Assembly: GCA_038889235.1 (NCBI GenBank)
Contig: JAWAHN010000001.1
Location: 778,499-842,498, forward strand
Origin: Candidatus Jordarchaeales archaeon
GTDB taxonomy: Archaea > Asgardarchaeota > Jordiarchaeia > Jordiarchaeales > Freyrarchaeaceae
Reading direction: 5' to 3'
DNA: 64,000 bases
Shown here: in pieces, positions 45,739-55,178 of the stretch
How the letters are laid out: each line of letters starts with the position of its first letter
Numbering within the stretch: position 1 is the first letter of the stretch
Notes under the pieces: generated by a model
Database searches by the model: none
What the model saw: the letters and a program-made list of their open reading frames with translations, nothing else
What the model was told of the DNA's origin: nothing
Made by a program: the position numbers and the translations under genes

Positions 45739-46113
45739 ATGAAGAAGACTATAAGTCCTAGAAAGCAAAGGAAAGCATTGTATAATGCACCCTTACACGT
45801 AAGGCACAAAATGTTTGGCGCGAGATTGTCCCCAGAGCTTAGGGAAAAATATGGGGTCAAAACTCTGCCGGTACGTGAAGGAGACGAAGTGTTAGTGATG
45901 CGAGGAACGTTTAAGGGAACTGAAGGAAAAGTTGTAGAAGTTGACAGGAAAAAATATAGAATCTATGTGGAAAATGTGACTATAGAAAAGGCGGATGGAA
46001 CGGTAGTTTATTATCCAATCCACCCCTCGAAAGTTATGATAACCAAGCTTAAACTTGACGATGAGCGAAGGAAGAAAATTATAGAGAGAAAAAGAGCGGT
46101 CTTGGAGGCGTAG
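45739..46113 (+). CDS. rpl24: Ribosomal protein uL24
   Basis: This large-subunit assembly protein (124 residues) has the archaeal N-terminal extension [20 protein letters not shown]. The KOW motif follows in [20 protein letters not shown]. The C-terminal helix [19 protein letters not shown] is typical. It lies between uL14 and eS4 as in other archaea. Confidence 0.97.
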   Translation: MKKTISPRKQRKALYNAPLHVRHKMFGARLSPELREKYGVKTLPVREGDEVLVMRGTFKGTEGKVVEVDRKKYRIYVENVTIEKADGTVVYYPIHPSKVMITKLKLDDERRKKIIERKRAVLEA

Positions 46114-46119
46114 TCGAAA

Positions 46120-46893
46120 ATGGGTAAGATGGGGCAAAGTAGGCATCTTAAACGGATGGCTGCTCCAGGAAGCTGGCGCATTCCCCGAAAAGGGACAACA
46201 TGGGTGGTTAAACCCAGTCCAGGGCCGCATCCTATTGAAGATTCGATCCCATTACTAATCCTAGTGCGCGACCTATTGAAGATAGCGGATAACATGAGGG
46301 AGGCAAAGAAAATCATAAAGAGTGGACACATTAAGGTGGATGGAGTTGTCAGAAAAGACCACAAGTTTCCTGTTGGCTTAATGGATGTTGTAGAAATCCC
46401 CTTAATAGATAAGGCATATAGGGTGCTTCCTTCGAAAAAGTGGTTCACATTAGTTCAAATAGATGCTAGAGAGGCAGAATTCAAGCTTTGTCAAATAAGG
46501 AATATAATAACAGTCAAGGGTGGAAACATACAGTTAGCGCTACATGATGGTAGGAACATATTGCTGCCTGTAGAGAACCCCAAAATTTCGCCTCACGAAG
46601 TTTACCCTTACAACACAAGAGATACGATAAAAATACTATTAGAAAACCAGGAAATAGTTGATCATGTGCCCTTTAAGGAAGGGGCGTACTCTTTGATAGT
46701 TGGAGGAAAAATGAGGGGCGGGCAAGGGGAAATAGTCGAAATAAGGAGGAGAATTGGTCGAAGAGCAAGCACAGCGATTGTCAAGTGTGATGGTAATTTT
46801 GTTGAGACGCTATTAGACTACGTGTTCCCAGTGGGTTTAACACAGCCTCTAATTAAATTGCCAGGCGTGGAGGAATCAACATGGAGCAGTTAA
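46120..46893 (+). CDS. rps4e: Ribosomal protein eS4
   Basis: This small-subunit protein (257 residues) has the N-terminal RHLKRMAAPGSWRIPRKG and an S4-type RNA-binding segment (AKKIIKSGHIKVDGVVRKD). A KOW-like C-terminal region follows (LIVGGKMRGGQGEIVEI). ATG 46120 follows uL24 after 6 nt. Its end overlaps the uL5 start by 13 nt. Confidence 0.97.
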   Translation: MGKMGQSRHLKRMAAPGSWRIPRKGTTWVVKPSPGPHPIEDSIPLLILVRDLLKIADNMREAKKIIKSGHIKVDGVVRKDHKFPVGLMDVVEIPLIDKAYRVLPSKKWFTLVQIDAREAEFKLCQIRNIITVKGGNIQLALHDGRNILLPVENPKISPHEVYPYNTRDTIKILLENQEIVDHVPFKEGAYSLIVGGKMRGGQGEIVEIRRRIGRRASTAIVKCDGNFVETLLDYVFPVGLTQPLIKLPGVEESTWSS

Positions 46894-47447
46894 ACGAAGA
46901 AGCCATAGAGGAAAAGTGGAAGAAAAACCCCATGTACAAACCTTACATAGCAAAGGTTGTAGTAAACATAGGTGTTGGAACAAGTGGCGAAAAACTTGTA
47001 AAAGCCATGAAGGTGTTAGAAAATCTAACAGGGCAGAAGCCGGTCGAGTGCAGAGCTAAGAAAACTATAAGGGAATTTGGAATTAGAAGGCGTGAACCCA
47101 TAGGATGTAAAGTAACTCTTAGAAAAGAAGCGGCAAGAATTTTCCTAGAAAAAGTGTTAGATGCCGTGGACAGAACGATAAACCCAGATTCATTTGATAA
47201 ATATGGCAATGTGTCGTTCGGTATACGCGAGCACATAGACATACCGGGAACAAAGTACGACCCTGAGCTTGGAGTTTTCGGCATGGATGTATGCATTTCG
47301 TTTGAAAGACCAGGGTACCGTGTTAGTAGGAGAAAGAGAAAGAAAGCGAAAATTCCGTTGAGACAAAGGGTTACTAAAGAAGAAGCTATGTTAATACTAA
47401 AAAAGGAATTTAATGTTAAGTTTGGAGAAAGAGCTAAGAAGTGGTGA
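46881..47447 (+). CDS. rpl5: Ribosomal protein uL5
   Basis: This central-protuberance protein contacts 5S rRNA. The 188 residues include KPYIAKVVVNIGVGTSGEKL, NLTGQKPVECRAKKTIREFG and the C-terminal FGIREHIDIPGTKYDPELG. A basic tail (RRKRKKAKIPLRQR) follows. Start ATG 46881 lies inside the eS4 gene. Confidence 0.97.
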   Translation: MEQLNEEAIEEKWKKNPMYKPYIAKVVVNIGVGTSGEKLVKAMKVLENLTGQKPVECRAKKTIREFGIRRREPIGCKVTLRKEAARIFLEKVLDAVDRTINPDSFDKYGNVSFGIREHIDIPGTKYDPELGVFGMDVCISFERPGYRVSRRKRKKAKIPLRQRVTKEEAMLILKKEFNVKFGERAKKW

Positions 47448-47462
47448 AGGGGGGGTTCAAAC

Positions 47463-47609
47463 GTGGGAACAAGGAAGTTTGGTAAGGGAAGCCGCGTATG
47501 TCGTAATTGTGGAACCCATAGAGGAATAATTAGACGCTACGGATTAATGATCTGCCGCAGGTGCTTTAGAGAGAAAGCGGCGAAGATGGGGTTCAAAAAG
47601 TATAACTAG
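47463..47609 (+). CDS. rps14: Ribosomal protein uS14 (zinc type)
   Basis: This 48-residue small-subunit protein is too short for many gene callers. It reads [20 protein letters not shown] and then [20 protein letters not shown], giving the two CxxC pairs of the zinc-binding form. The start is GTG 47463 after GGGGGG. It sits between uL5 and uS8 as expected for archaea. Confidence 0.95.
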   Translation: MGTRKFGKGSRVCRNCGTHRGIIRRYGLMICRRCFREKAAKMGFKKYN

Positions 47610-47620
47610 GAGGGAAATTT

Positions 47621-48010
47621 ATGTTATTAGACCCACTAGCGGATGCATTATCGAACATTATGAACAATGAAAGAGTAGGCAAGAAAGAAGTAATAATCAG
47701 GATAGCATCGAAGCTTGTTGGCAACGTGTTACGCGTTATGCAAAAATATGGATATATAGGTGAATTTGAGCACATAGATGATGGAAGAGCGGGAAAGTTT
47801 AGAGTGCAACTCTTAGGGAGAATAAACAAGTGTGGTGTCATTAAACCAAGATTCCCGGTAAAACTCAAAGAAATCGACCTGGCGGAAAGAAGATACCTTC
47901 CAGGGCAGGGTATAGGAATTTTGATATTAACGACTTCTCAAGGAGTAATGTCGCACTATGAAGCAAAAGAAAAGGGAATCGGTGGGCGGCTTCTAGCCTA
48001 CGTCTACTAA
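47621..48010 (+). CDS. rps8: Ribosomal protein uS8
   Basis: This small-subunit protein binds helix 21 of 16S rRNA. The 129 residues include [40 protein letters not shown] and the C-terminal [23 protein letters not shown] split around the signature. It ends the first part of the operon. The next gene, uL6, is on the opposite strand. Confidence 0.97.
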   Translation: MLLDPLADALSNIMNNERVGKKEVIIRIASKLVGNVLRVMQKYGYIGEFEHIDDGRAGKFRVQLLGRINKCGVIKPRFPVKLKEIDLAERRYLPGQGIGILILTTSQGVMSHYEAKEKGIGGRLLAYVY

Positions 48011-48072
48011 CCTGCCCTCCTTCCTTTATGTTTCCTGTTTCACGCCTTTAATAAGTAAAAATTTATCGTGTA

Positions 48073-48648
48073 TTATAGGATCTTCCATACGAGTTTATCT
48101 CCAACATATTTGCGGTAAACATATATGCCGTCTTGGAAGACTCTTGGATCCTTTTCTCTGATTTTTGTTGCTTGTTGTATATTTGCAGCGCTTTGCCCCA
48201 CAGCCTCAATGTCTATACCTGTTAATATTACGTCGTCTTTTTCTACTTTGACATTTACTCCTGGAAGAACGTAAGTTTTCCTAGGACTTTTTTCGCCTAG
48301 GAAGTTTTCTATGATCACTTCTCTAGACTCTGGAACAAATTTTACACTAATTGGGAAGTGTGCATAGACAATTTTCATAACATACTTGTAACCTTGCGTC
48401 ACACCTACGATCATATTCTTAATATGACTTCTCACACTGCCTAGAACAGCCAACTGCTTCTTTTTTGGATAATAGGCTTCCAAAACGATTTTATTATCTT
48501 CTTTTCTTATGGAAATCCCTCTTGCATGTGAAAAATCCTTTTCCAGCTCACCTAGAGGGCCCTTGACACGCACTTTCATGCCATCAATGTCCACGTTTAC
48601 ATTGTCAGGAATTTTAACTTCGAGAGCTGCATGGAACGTCTTGACCAT
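48073..48648 (-). CDS. rpl6: Ribosomal protein uL6, inverted relative to its operon
   Basis: This large-subunit protein (191 residues) has two related beta-alpha domains. The archaeal signatures are IDGMKVRVKGPLGELEKDFS and VRSHIKNMIVGVTQGYKYVM. VYAHFPISVKFVPESREVII and IDIEAVGQSAANIQQATKIR follow near the C-terminus. Between uS8 and eL32 is the classical place, but the gene lies on the minus strand. It has its own TATA-like element (48701-48710) and is accompanied by an unknown coiled-coil gene. Confidence 0.96.
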   Translation of the reverse strand: MVKTFHAALEVKIPDNVNVDIDGMKVRVKGPLGELEKDFSHARGISIRKEDNKIVLEAYYPKKKQLAVLGSVRSHIKNMIVGVTQGYKYVMKIVYAHFPISVKFVPESREVIIENFLGEKSPRKTYVLPGVNVKVEKDDVILTGIDIEAVGQSAANIQQATKIREKDPRVFQDGIYVYRKYVGDKLVWKIL

Positions 48649-48700
48649 TGTTTACCCTTCCCTCGAATTATTGCTTCAGACTGGATGGAAAATAAGGGGC

Positions 48701-48710
48701 TTTAAATTTA
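48701..48710 (-). promoter_or_regulatory. TATA-like promoter of inverted rpl6
   Basis: On the minus strand, TAAATTTAAA lies about 53-62 nt upstream of the rpl6 ATG. It would give a separate transcript of rpl6, outside the plus-strand operon. Confidence 0.5.
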
Positions 48711-48735
48711 TTTCGCAGCAGACTACTTCAAATTA

Positions 48736-49317
48736 TCACTTTTTAATACGTTCACTCCACTCCTCAAGCTTGCGCATTAGTTCTTCAGCAGTCTTAATGT
48801 CTAATTTCGCTTGCCCGCTCATCCTTAATTGCTTAATGAACTGTGAAATCTCGTAAAATATTGGACCGTGAACCCTTGATTGCAACTGATCTCTAGCAAC
48901 CTCCAGCGCATTTGCTATAGCCTCGGCAGGCTGATTTCTTTCGACGAGCTCGACAACTTGCGAAAAGGCAGGGGAAAGGCGTACACCGAAACTTTTAACG
49001 GTTATCTCCCTTTCAACTGGCAGAGTGGGTTGAACGGGAGCAATCCCTTTTTTAGCAGAAACGAGTTCTTCAAACCTGCCCCCAGAAAGTTCTTCGAGAC
49101 GTTTTACCACACTCAAAGCTTCGTCCATTTTCGTGATTAAGACGGACATGCCACCAAGCGCTCTGTATATTTCATTCAGCATGCTTCTGAGCTCGTTTAA
49201 CACCGTTTTTATTTCACCGAATACGCCAAATATCGCTCTTGAAAAGTCGTCGAGAACTATTTTAACAGCAGATATCTCCTCCAAGACTTTTTCAAATTTC
49301 TTATCCATTTCCCCCAA
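48736..49317 (-). CDS. Unknown coiled-coil protein inside the ribosomal operon
   Basis: I do not recognise this 193-residue protein. Residues 1-75 form an amphipathic helix or coiled coil (KKFEKVLEEISAVKIVLDDF, LNELRSMLNEIYRALGG). A Pro-containing linker follows (about 85-105), then a helical C-terminal domain with FSQVVELVERNQPAEAIANAL and EELMRKLEEWSERIKK. TTG 49317 has GGAGGG 8-9 nt upstream; ATG 49308 is an alternative. It shares orientation with uL6, so both may have been inverted together. A TATA-like TTTATATG is near 49396-49403 on this strand. Confidence 0.8.
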   Translation of the reverse strand: MGEMDKKFEKVLEEISAVKIVLDDFSRAIFGVFGEIKTVLNELRSMLNEIYRALGGMSVLITKMDEALSVVKRLEELSGGRFEELVSAKKGIAPVQPTLPVEREITVKSFGVRLSPAFSQVVELVERNQPAEAIANALEVARDQLQSRVHGPIFYEISQFIKQLRMSGQAKLDIKTAEELMRKLEEWSERIKK

Positions 49318-49452
49318 AGGGAAATCCCTCCGGAAATTAAATTAGTACTCCAAAGTTGGTGGAGAATATAGTATCAAAATTTTATCACTAGACACATATA
49401 AAATGTTTCCCCAAGCATTCGTTGTCGACGTCGCGATCAAAACCAGAAGAAA

Positions 49453-49463
49453 AATTTAAATTT
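49453..49463 (+). promoter_or_regulatory. TATA-like promoter restarting the ribosomal operon at eL32
   Basis: AATTTAAATTT lies about 80 nt before rpl32e. It may have been needed because the inverted block interrupts read-through from the upstream half. Confidence 0.5.
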
Positions 49464-49542
49464 CAAAGGTTTGTTGGTAATTTGCCGAGACATTTTCTTA
49501 AAATATAACCTCTCGTATCAGGTAGCGATCACATAGTCCCTA

Positions 49543-50202
49543 GTGGTGGGAAAGACTTTGGTGGAGAAACGACTCTTAATGCTTAGGAAGAGATTGAAAA
49601 TGAAGAAACCAGACTTTATTAGGTGCGAGAGCTGGAGGTACGTCAGGGTAAAACCGAATTGGAGAAGGCCACGTGGAATAGATAATAAAATGAGGGAGAA
49701 AGAAAAAGGGTGGCCGAAGTCACCTAATGTAGGATATCGAGCGCCCAGAAAGGTTAGAGGACTTCACCCATCAGGCTTTAAAGAGGTTATTGTGTGGAGA
49801 GCAGAAGATTTAGAAAAGTTGGATCCTAACATTCATGCTATAAGAATTGCTGGTACTGTAGGTAGGAGAAAAGCTCTTGAAATAATGGATAAGGCTGAAG
49901 AAAGGGGCTTTTGGGTTCTTAACCCCAGAATAGTTAGAGAGGAAATTGAAAAAGAGATCTTAGAAGAAACCATAGAAAAAACAGAAGAAGTTGTCCACGA
50001 AGAAGGGACGCGTCTATCCGAAGTCGAGTGGATCGACAAGGAGAGCGCAAAGAAGTTGGAAGAAGTTGGCGTTTTTACACTTGAAGCGCTCGCCGATGAA
50101 GATAATCCAAGGGAGCTTTCTGAAATAACGGGAATAGCTTTAGAGAAACTTGAGGAATGGATTAAAAGAGCTAGAGAGGAATGTAAGGAGGAAAAGAAAT
50201 GA
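49543..50202 (+). CDS. rpl32e: Ribosomal protein eL32 with C-terminal helix-hairpin-helix-like extension
   Basis: The first 130 residues are the eL32 protein (MKKPDFIRCESWRYVRVKPN, RPRGIDNKMREKEKGWPKSP, GYRAPRKVRGLHPSGFKEVI, RIAGTVGRRKALEIMDKAEE). A further 90 residues carry a charged linker and a helix-hairpin-helix-like unit (SEVEWIDKESAKKLEEVGVF, LSEITGIALEKLEEWIKRA). Such extensions occur in some archaeal eL32, but their role is not established; nucleic-acid contact is plausible. The start is GTG 49543. Confidence 0.93.
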   Translation: MVGKTLVEKRLLMLRKRLKMKKPDFIRCESWRYVRVKPNWRRPRGIDNKMREKEKGWPKSPNVGYRAPRKVRGLHPSGFKEVIVWRAEDLEKLDPNIHAIRIAGTVGRRKALEIMDKAEERGFWVLNPRIVREEIEKEILEETIEKTEEVVHEEGTRLSEVEWIDKESAKKLEEVGVFTLEALADEDNPRELSEITGIALEKLEEWIKRAREECKEEKK

Positions 50203-50648
50203 ACTTGACTGTTCAGCGAAGGCTTGCAGCTGAGATACTTAACGTCGGAGAAAATAGGGTTTGGTTCGACCCCGAAAGGCTTGAGGAGATTTCTGCTGCA
50301 GTTACACGTGAGGACATACGCAACTTGATAAAGCAGGGAGCCATAAAGGCTAAACCGAAAGAGGGAATCAGTAGGGCTAGAGCCAGAGAGTTAAAAGAGA
50401 AGAAGAAAAAGGGAAGACGCAGGGGTCCGGGAAGTAGGAAGGGGAAAGCCACGGCACACATGTCAAGGAAGGAAAAGTGGATGATAAAGATTAGAGCAAT
50501 AAGAAAATATCTCAGGAGTTTGAGAGCGCGCCGTATAATAACTCAAAGCACTTACAGGAAACTTTACAGATTGGCAAAAGGTGGTATGTTCGACAGCGTC
50601 GCTTACTTGAAGAGTTACATTAAAGAGAAAAAGCTAGCGAGAAAATAG
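50199..50648 (+). CDS. rpl19e: Ribosomal protein eL19
   Basis: This large-subunit protein forms an intersubunit bridge (149 residues). Typical segments are VQRRLAAEILNVGENRVWFD, EDIRNLIKQGAIKAKPKEG and the basic GRRRGPGSRKGKATAHMSRK. KWMIKIRAIRKYLRSLRA follows. It overlaps the eL32 stop by 4 nt. Confidence 0.97.
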   Translation: MNLTVQRRLAAEILNVGENRVWFDPERLEEISAAVTREDIRNLIKQGAIKAKPKEGISRARARELKEKKKKGRRRGPGSRKGKATAHMSRKEKWMIKIRAIRKYLRSLRARRIITQSTYRKLYRLAKGGMFDSVAYLKSYIKEKKLARK

Positions 50649-50669
50649 CCAAAGCGGTGGGATGATCTT

Positions 50670-51266
50670 ATGGCAAAAGGAGCACGCTACAGAATTCCTT
50701 TCAGAAGGAGACGTGAAGGGAAAACAAATTATAGGCGTAGGAGGAAACTCGTTATTTCAGGTAGGTTGAGACTTGTGGTTCGAGGGAGCCTTAACAATTT
50801 CTCAGCTCAACTAGTAGAGCCGAAATTTGGTGGAGATAAAACTTTAGTTTCAGCGCACTCCAGGGAACTAGTCAAGAAATACGGCTGGAAAGGCCATTGT
50901 GGAAATGTGCCCACCGCTTACCTTACAGGCTTTCTCCTGGCGCTAAAAGCTAAGAAAGCAGGATTTAGAGACGCCATACTTGATATCGGATTACATACCC
51001 CGTCCAAAGGATGCCGCGTCTTCGCAGCTCTTAAAGGAGCCCTAGATGGAGGACTAGAAATACCCCATGGAGAAGAGATATTTCCAAGTGAGGAAAGAAT
51101 TAGAGGAGAACACATAGCCGAGTATGCTAGGAAACTTTTAGAAGAAAACCCGGAACTTTACGCTAAACAGTTTTCTGCTCAAATAAAGCGAGGGGTTAGG
51201 CCGGAAAATCTACCCGAACACTTCGACGAAGTTAAAGAAGCAATAGTCAAGGAATTTGGAGGTTAA
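50670..51266 (+). CDS. rpl18: Ribosomal protein uL18
   Basis: This 5S rRNA-binding protein (198 residues) is of the long archaeal type. It has [20 protein letters not shown] and [40 protein letters not shown] and [20 protein letters not shown] follow. No unusual features are seen. Confidence 0.97.
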   Translation: MAKGARYRIPFRRRREGKTNYRRRRKLVISGRLRLVVRGSLNNFSAQLVEPKFGGDKTLVSAHSRELVKKYGWKGHCGNVPTAYLTGFLLALKAKKAGFRDAILDIGLHTPSKGCRVFAALKGALDGGLEIPHGEEIFPSEERIRGEHIAEYARKLLEENPELYAKQFSAQIKRGVRPENLPEHFDEVKEAIVKEFGG

Positions 51267-51269
51267 ATC

Positions 51270-51899
51270 ATGGGAATAGAAGACGAGTTGGAAGCGTGGA
51301 AGCCGAAAACTGAGCTAGGAAAAATGGTTAAAGAAGGGTACATTACCAGCATCGATGAAATTTTCGCGCAGGGACTTAGAATAAAGGAACCTCAGATAGT
51401 AGATTTGCTCCTTCCAGATTTGGAGGATGAAGTTGTAGGGGTGAGTCTTGTACAGAAACAGACAGATGCAGGGGAAAGAACAAGGTTTAAAGCGATAGTT
51501 GCTGTAGGTAACAAGAAAGGATATGTTGGACTAGGCACAGCTAAAGCCGCAGAGATAGGACCAGCAATAAGGAAAGCTATGATTGACGCGAAGATGAATG
51601 TGACCCCCGTAAGACTTGCATGTGGAAGCTGGGAGTGCGGTTGCGGAACCCCGCACACTTTACCATTTAAAGTGGAGGGCAAGGCTGGAAGTGTTAGAAT
51701 AAAACTGATACCCGCCCCGCGTGGCCTCGGACTAGTGACGTCAGATGTTGCGAAAATAGTTCTGAGATTGGCGGGCGTAAAGGACGTGTGGTCGTTTTCT
51801 AGGGGACACACAAAAACCACGTTGAACATGGCATATGCCACGTTCAACGCACTCAAACAAACCATGAAGATACTTACTCCGAAGGATTGGGGGCGTTAA
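51270..51899 (+). CDS. rps5: Ribosomal protein uS5
   Basis: This small-subunit protein is involved in decoding accuracy (209 residues). The double-stranded-RNA-binding-like N-domain contains [20 protein letters not shown] and [20 protein letters not shown]. The C-domain has [20 protein letters not shown]. The central [15 protein letters not shown] is typical of archaea. Confidence 0.97.
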   Translation: MGIEDELEAWKPKTELGKMVKEGYITSIDEIFAQGLRIKEPQIVDLLLPDLEDEVVGVSLVQKQTDAGERTRFKAIVAVGNKKGYVGLGTAKAAEIGPAIRKAMIDAKMNVTPVRLACGSWECGCGTPHTLPFKVEGKAGSVRIKLIPAPRGLGLVTSDVAKIVLRLAGVKDVWSFSRGHTKTTLNMAYATFNALKQTMKILTPKDWGR

Positions 51900-51902
51900 G
51901 CT

Positions 51903-52382
51903 TTGAGTAACAAAAATTTGCTTGTCGTAATAAGGATAAGGGGAGACGTAGGTGTCAGAAAAGAGATACGCGACACGCTGAAAATGTTAAGATTGCACAA
52001 GGTGAACCACGCGATAATAGTTCCAAAAACTCCAAGCTTTCAGGGAATGCTTCAAAAGGTTAAGGATTACGTGACATGGGGCGAGATAAGTAAGGAAACA
52101 TTAGCCCTCCTTCTTAGGAAAAGAGGGAGACTTGAGGGTGATAATCCTCTAACCGACGAGTTTCTTGCAAAAAACTTGGGAATTAATTCCATAGACGAGT
52201 TAGCTGGGAAGATCTACAATGGAGAAATTAAACTAAGCGATGTTCCAAAGCTTAAGCCAGTTTTCAGACTACACCCCCCAAAAGGCGGGTTTAAGAGAAA
52301 GAAGAAGAGGCCGTTCGCAGATGGAGGAGAACTTGGATACAGGGGGGAAAATATAAACAAGTTAATCGAGAGAATGGTCTAA
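51903..52382 (+). CDS. rpl30: Ribosomal protein uL30
   Basis: This 159-residue archaeal-type (eukaryote L7-like) protein has the core [40 protein letters not shown] and [20 protein letters not shown]. The C-terminal [20 protein letters not shown] is long and basic. The start is TTG 51903, 3 nt after uS5. Confidence 0.96.
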   Translation: MSNKNLLVVIRIRGDVGVRKEIRDTLKMLRLHKVNHAIIVPKTPSFQGMLQKVKDYVTWGEISKETLALLLRKRGRLEGDNPLTDEFLAKNLGINSIDELAGKIYNGEIKLSDVPKLKPVFRLHPPKGGFKRKKKRPFADGGELGYRGENINKLIERMV

Positions 52383-52398
52383 CTGGAGGTTTGGCGAG

Positions 52399-52821
52399 TT
52401 GATTAGAAGAAGGAAGAAGTCACGGAAAATGAGAGGAAGTAGGACGCATGGATACGGCCGAGTAGGGCAGCACAGAGGAAGTGGGCAACGAGGTGGCAAG
52501 GGACGTGCAGGAAGACACAAACACTTTTGGATATGGGTTTTGAAGTATGCGAGAGACTACTTTGGGAAGCGCGGTTTTAAGAGGAAAGGAGTACAGAGAG
52601 AGTGGGTGATGTTAAATGTGAGTGACATAGAGGAAAAACTGGAAGTTCTTAAAACAGGGGAGGAAAATGGTGTTCCACTAGTGGACCTTACCAGGATAGG
52701 CTATGTTAAAGTCCTTGGCACCGGGAAAGTAACCAAGCCAATAGTGGTGATGGCGCATGCTTTCAGTGAAGAGGCTGTGAGAAAAATAGAAGAAGCTGGA
52801 GGAAAGGCAATAAAAATTTGA
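52399..52821 (+). CDS. rpl15: Ribosomal protein uL15
   Basis: This large-subunit assembly protein has 140 residues. The glycine-rich basic N-terminus SRKMRGSRTHGYGRVGQHRG is followed by the globular part with VPLVDLTRIGYVKVLGTGKV and VMAHAFSEEAVRKIEEAGGK. The start is TTG 52399. It is followed by secY, as in most archaea. Confidence 0.96.
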   Translation: MIRRRKKSRKMRGSRTHGYGRVGQHRGSGQRGGKGRAGRHKHFWIWVLKYARDYFGKRGFKRKGVQREWVMLNVSDIEEKLEVLKTGEENGVPLVDLTRIGYVKVLGTGKVTKPIVVMAHAFSEEAVRKIEEAGGKAIKI

Positions 52822-52886
52822 GATATTTATTACTGATAAGCTAGAGGGGAACTTTAATTCCCATCATTTCCTCTCGGTGAAGCCCT

Positions 52887-54542
52887 ATGACGAGCACTTT
52901 TTTAAAATCTTTTAAACCGCTAATCCGCTTAATGCCAGAAGTCAAACCTCCAGAGCGGAGGGTTAGTTTTAGAGAAAAACTGGTGTGGACAGGGGTCATA
53001 CTTCTTTTATATCTCATAATGGCTAACATTCCCCTTTACGGTGTTCCAAGAGGGCAAGGGTATGACTACTTGTACTTCCTCAGGCTCATCTTTGCTTCTT
53101 CGAGAGGAACATTGATGGAGCTAGGAATAGGGCCTATAGTAACAGCCGGCCTTATCATGCAGCTACTTGCAGGCTCTAAATTGATTGATGTCGACTTCTC
53201 TAATCCAGAGGATAGGGCGCTTTTTACCGGGGCGCAAAAAGTTCTCGCAGTTATAATGACTATGTTTGAGGCAGCAGTGCTCGTACTTGCTAAGACTTAT
53301 GGTGACCTGTCAAGTTACCAGGCAACACTGGTTTTTCTCCAGCTAACAATTGCAGGAATCATCCTTATACTGATGGATGAAACTCTTCAGAAAGGCTGGG
53401 GGCTTGGAAGCGGAATAAGCTTGTTTATAGCCGCTAACGTAGCAGGGCAAATTTTGTGGCTTTCGTTAAATCCAAACATTAGCCCATACGACTACCTTGG
53501 AAGCGGAGTATTGGTTGCATTAGTTCAGGTTCTAACGTTTCAGTACTGGCCTGTTGCTTCAATGTTCTTTTATGTTTTGGGTTCATACCCAACCGTTGAA
53601 CGGTTTAGTGAAAAAGCTATTACAGCAGCAACTGAAGCGGCAACTTACATGTATTACTATATGATATTCAACCCAAACACTGGAATATATTACGTCTTAT
53701 TTAGACCACACGGCCAACCAAACGTAGTCGGCCTCATAGGCACCTTGATAATATTCTTAATAGTCGTTTACATACAGAGCGTGCGGGTCGAAATACCCCT
53801 TCAATATGCAAGGTTTAGAGGATTCAGGGGAAGATACCCGATTAAGTTCCTCTACGTGTCAGTGATACCAGTAATTTTAGTTCACGCTATAAGCGCAAAT
53901 ATATTACTAATTTCGCAGGCATTATGGTCTAATTACGGCTATGTTTCGGTAGCACAACTCATACCACTTCTCTCTACCTACCTGCCAGATATAAACTGGA
54001 GCGGGCTATCGAGCTTAGCTAATATGGGTTGGAATTTCAACCCGATAGTTAACCTGATCGGGCAGTATGCTCCTTCAACAACAAATTTAAACCAGCTGAC
54101 CCCCATAGGGGGCATAGCGTATTACTTCTCGACACCATACGGACTTGAAAATGTGTTTAGAGACCCGGGGCGGGCGCTAATTTACCTTCTTATCTTTTCA
54201 TCCCTTTGCGCTGTATTATCATATATCTGGATAGACGTCTCAGGAATGAACGCAAAAGATGTAGCTAAACAGTTGATAATGGCCGGAATGCAGGTTCCAG
54301 GGTTTAGAAGGTCACCAAAGGTGATAGAAAAAATCCTTGAAAGGTATATCCCACCAGTCACCGTCCTTGGAGGGTTCACTGTTGGTTTGCTAGCAGCGTT
54401 TGCCGACTTTCTTGGCACTTTAGGAACAGGAACAGGGGTTCTACTAACGGTGGGAATAATTTATAACTACTATGAGTTAATTGCAAAAGAGAGATTGGCA
54501 ACTATAAGTCCCGCGCTTAGGGGATTGTTGGGATTGGAGTAA
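52887..54542 (+). CDS. secY: Preprotein translocase channel subunit SecY
   Basis: SecY is the ten-helix protein-conducting channel of the plasma membrane. The 551-residue protein is longer than many archaeal SecY (about 440-490) because of enlarged extracellular loops (residues about 345-425). Signatures are FREKLVWTGVILLLYLIMAN and LGIGPIVTAGLIMQLLAGSK. QKGWGLGSGISLFIAANVAG and VRVEIPLQYARFRGFRGRYP, the cytosolic ribosome-binding loop, are also present. It lies between uL15 and adkA, the standard archaeal order. Confidence 0.96.
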   Translation: MTSTFLKSFKPLIRLMPEVKPPERRVSFREKLVWTGVILLLYLIMANIPLYGVPRGQGYDYLYFLRLIFASSRGTLMELGIGPIVTAGLIMQLLAGSKLIDVDFSNPEDRALFTGAQKVLAVIMTMFEAAVLVLAKTYGDLSSYQATLVFLQLTIAGIILILMDETLQKGWGLGSGISLFIAANVAGQILWLSLNPNISPYDYLGSGVLVALVQVLTFQYWPVASMFFYVLGSYPTVERFSEKAITAATEAATYMYYYMIFNPNTGIYYVLFRPHGQPNVVGLIGTLIIFLIVVYIQSVRVEIPLQYARFRGFRGRYPIKFLYVSVIPVILVHAISANILLISQALWSNYGYVSVAQLIPLLSTYLPDINWSGLSSLANMGWNFNPIVNLIGQYAPSTTNLNQLTPIGGIAYYFSTPYGLENVFRDPGRALIYLLIFSSLCAVLSYIWIDVSGMNAKDVAKQLIMAGMQVPGFRRSPKVIEKILERYIPPVTVLGGFTVGLLAAFADFLGTLGTGTGVLLTVGIIYNYYELIAKERLATISPALRGLLGLE

Positions 54543-54562
54543 GTACGAGCGGAGGGTTATTG

Positions 54563-55177
54563 ATGAGTAGAAAAGGGGCTGTTGTAGTGGTTACAGGTGT
54601 CCCGGGAGTAGGCAAAACAACTGTGATTGATAACGCCATAGAGGCTGCAAGAAAAGAGGGGATGAAAATTACTCTGATGAACTACGGCACCGTAATGTTG
54701 GAAATAGCGAAGGCAAAAGGGCTCGTCGAAAATAGAGACCAAATGAGAAAACTGCCCTCAAACATCCAGAGAGAGGTGCAAAAACTCGCAGCGGAGAAAA
54801 TTGCGGACGCAGCAAAAGAGGGCATAGTTGTTGTTGACACACACATGTTAATTAATACTCCAGAGGGTTTTCTTCCGGGGATACCAGCATGGGTAGCGGA
54901 GAGCCTCAAACCAAATGTGCTAATTCTAATTGAAGCAGATCCCGAAGAGATAAAAAATAGAAGGAGGGGAGACGAGAGCAGGGAGAGAGATGTACAATCA
55001 GTCGAAGAAATCCGCCTGCATCAGGAGATGTGCAGATCAACTGCTGCGGCTTGCGCAACACTTACAGGCGCCACAATAGTTATTGTGCCAAACCGTGAGG
55101 GCAAGGTAAGTGAGGCGGCCGAAAAGATCCTTAAAATTTTTAGAGGAATAGCAACGAAGACATCGGAGGGGGGCTAA
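54563..55177 (+). CDS. adkA: Archaeal adenylate kinase AdkA
   Basis: AdkA interconverts AMP, ADP and ATP. The 204-residue archaeal type has the P-loop VVVVTGVPGVGKTTVIDNA. Other segments are MRKLPSNIQREVQKLAAEKI, VVVDTHMLINTPEGFLPG and the lid-region DPEEIKNRRRGDESRERDV. ATG 54563 follows GGAGGG; TTG 54560 is just before it. Location after secY is typical for archaea. Confidence 0.95.
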   Translation: MSRKGAVVVVTGVPGVGKTTVIDNAIEAARKEGMKITLMNYGTVMLEIAKAKGLVENRDQMRKLPSNIQREVQKLAAEKIADAAKEGIVVVDTHMLINTPEGFLPGIPAWVAESLKPNVLILIEADPEEIKNRRRGDESRERDVQSVEEIRLHQEMCRSTAAACATLTGATIVIVPNREGKVSEAAEKILKIFRGIATKTSEGG

Positions 55178-55178
55178 C

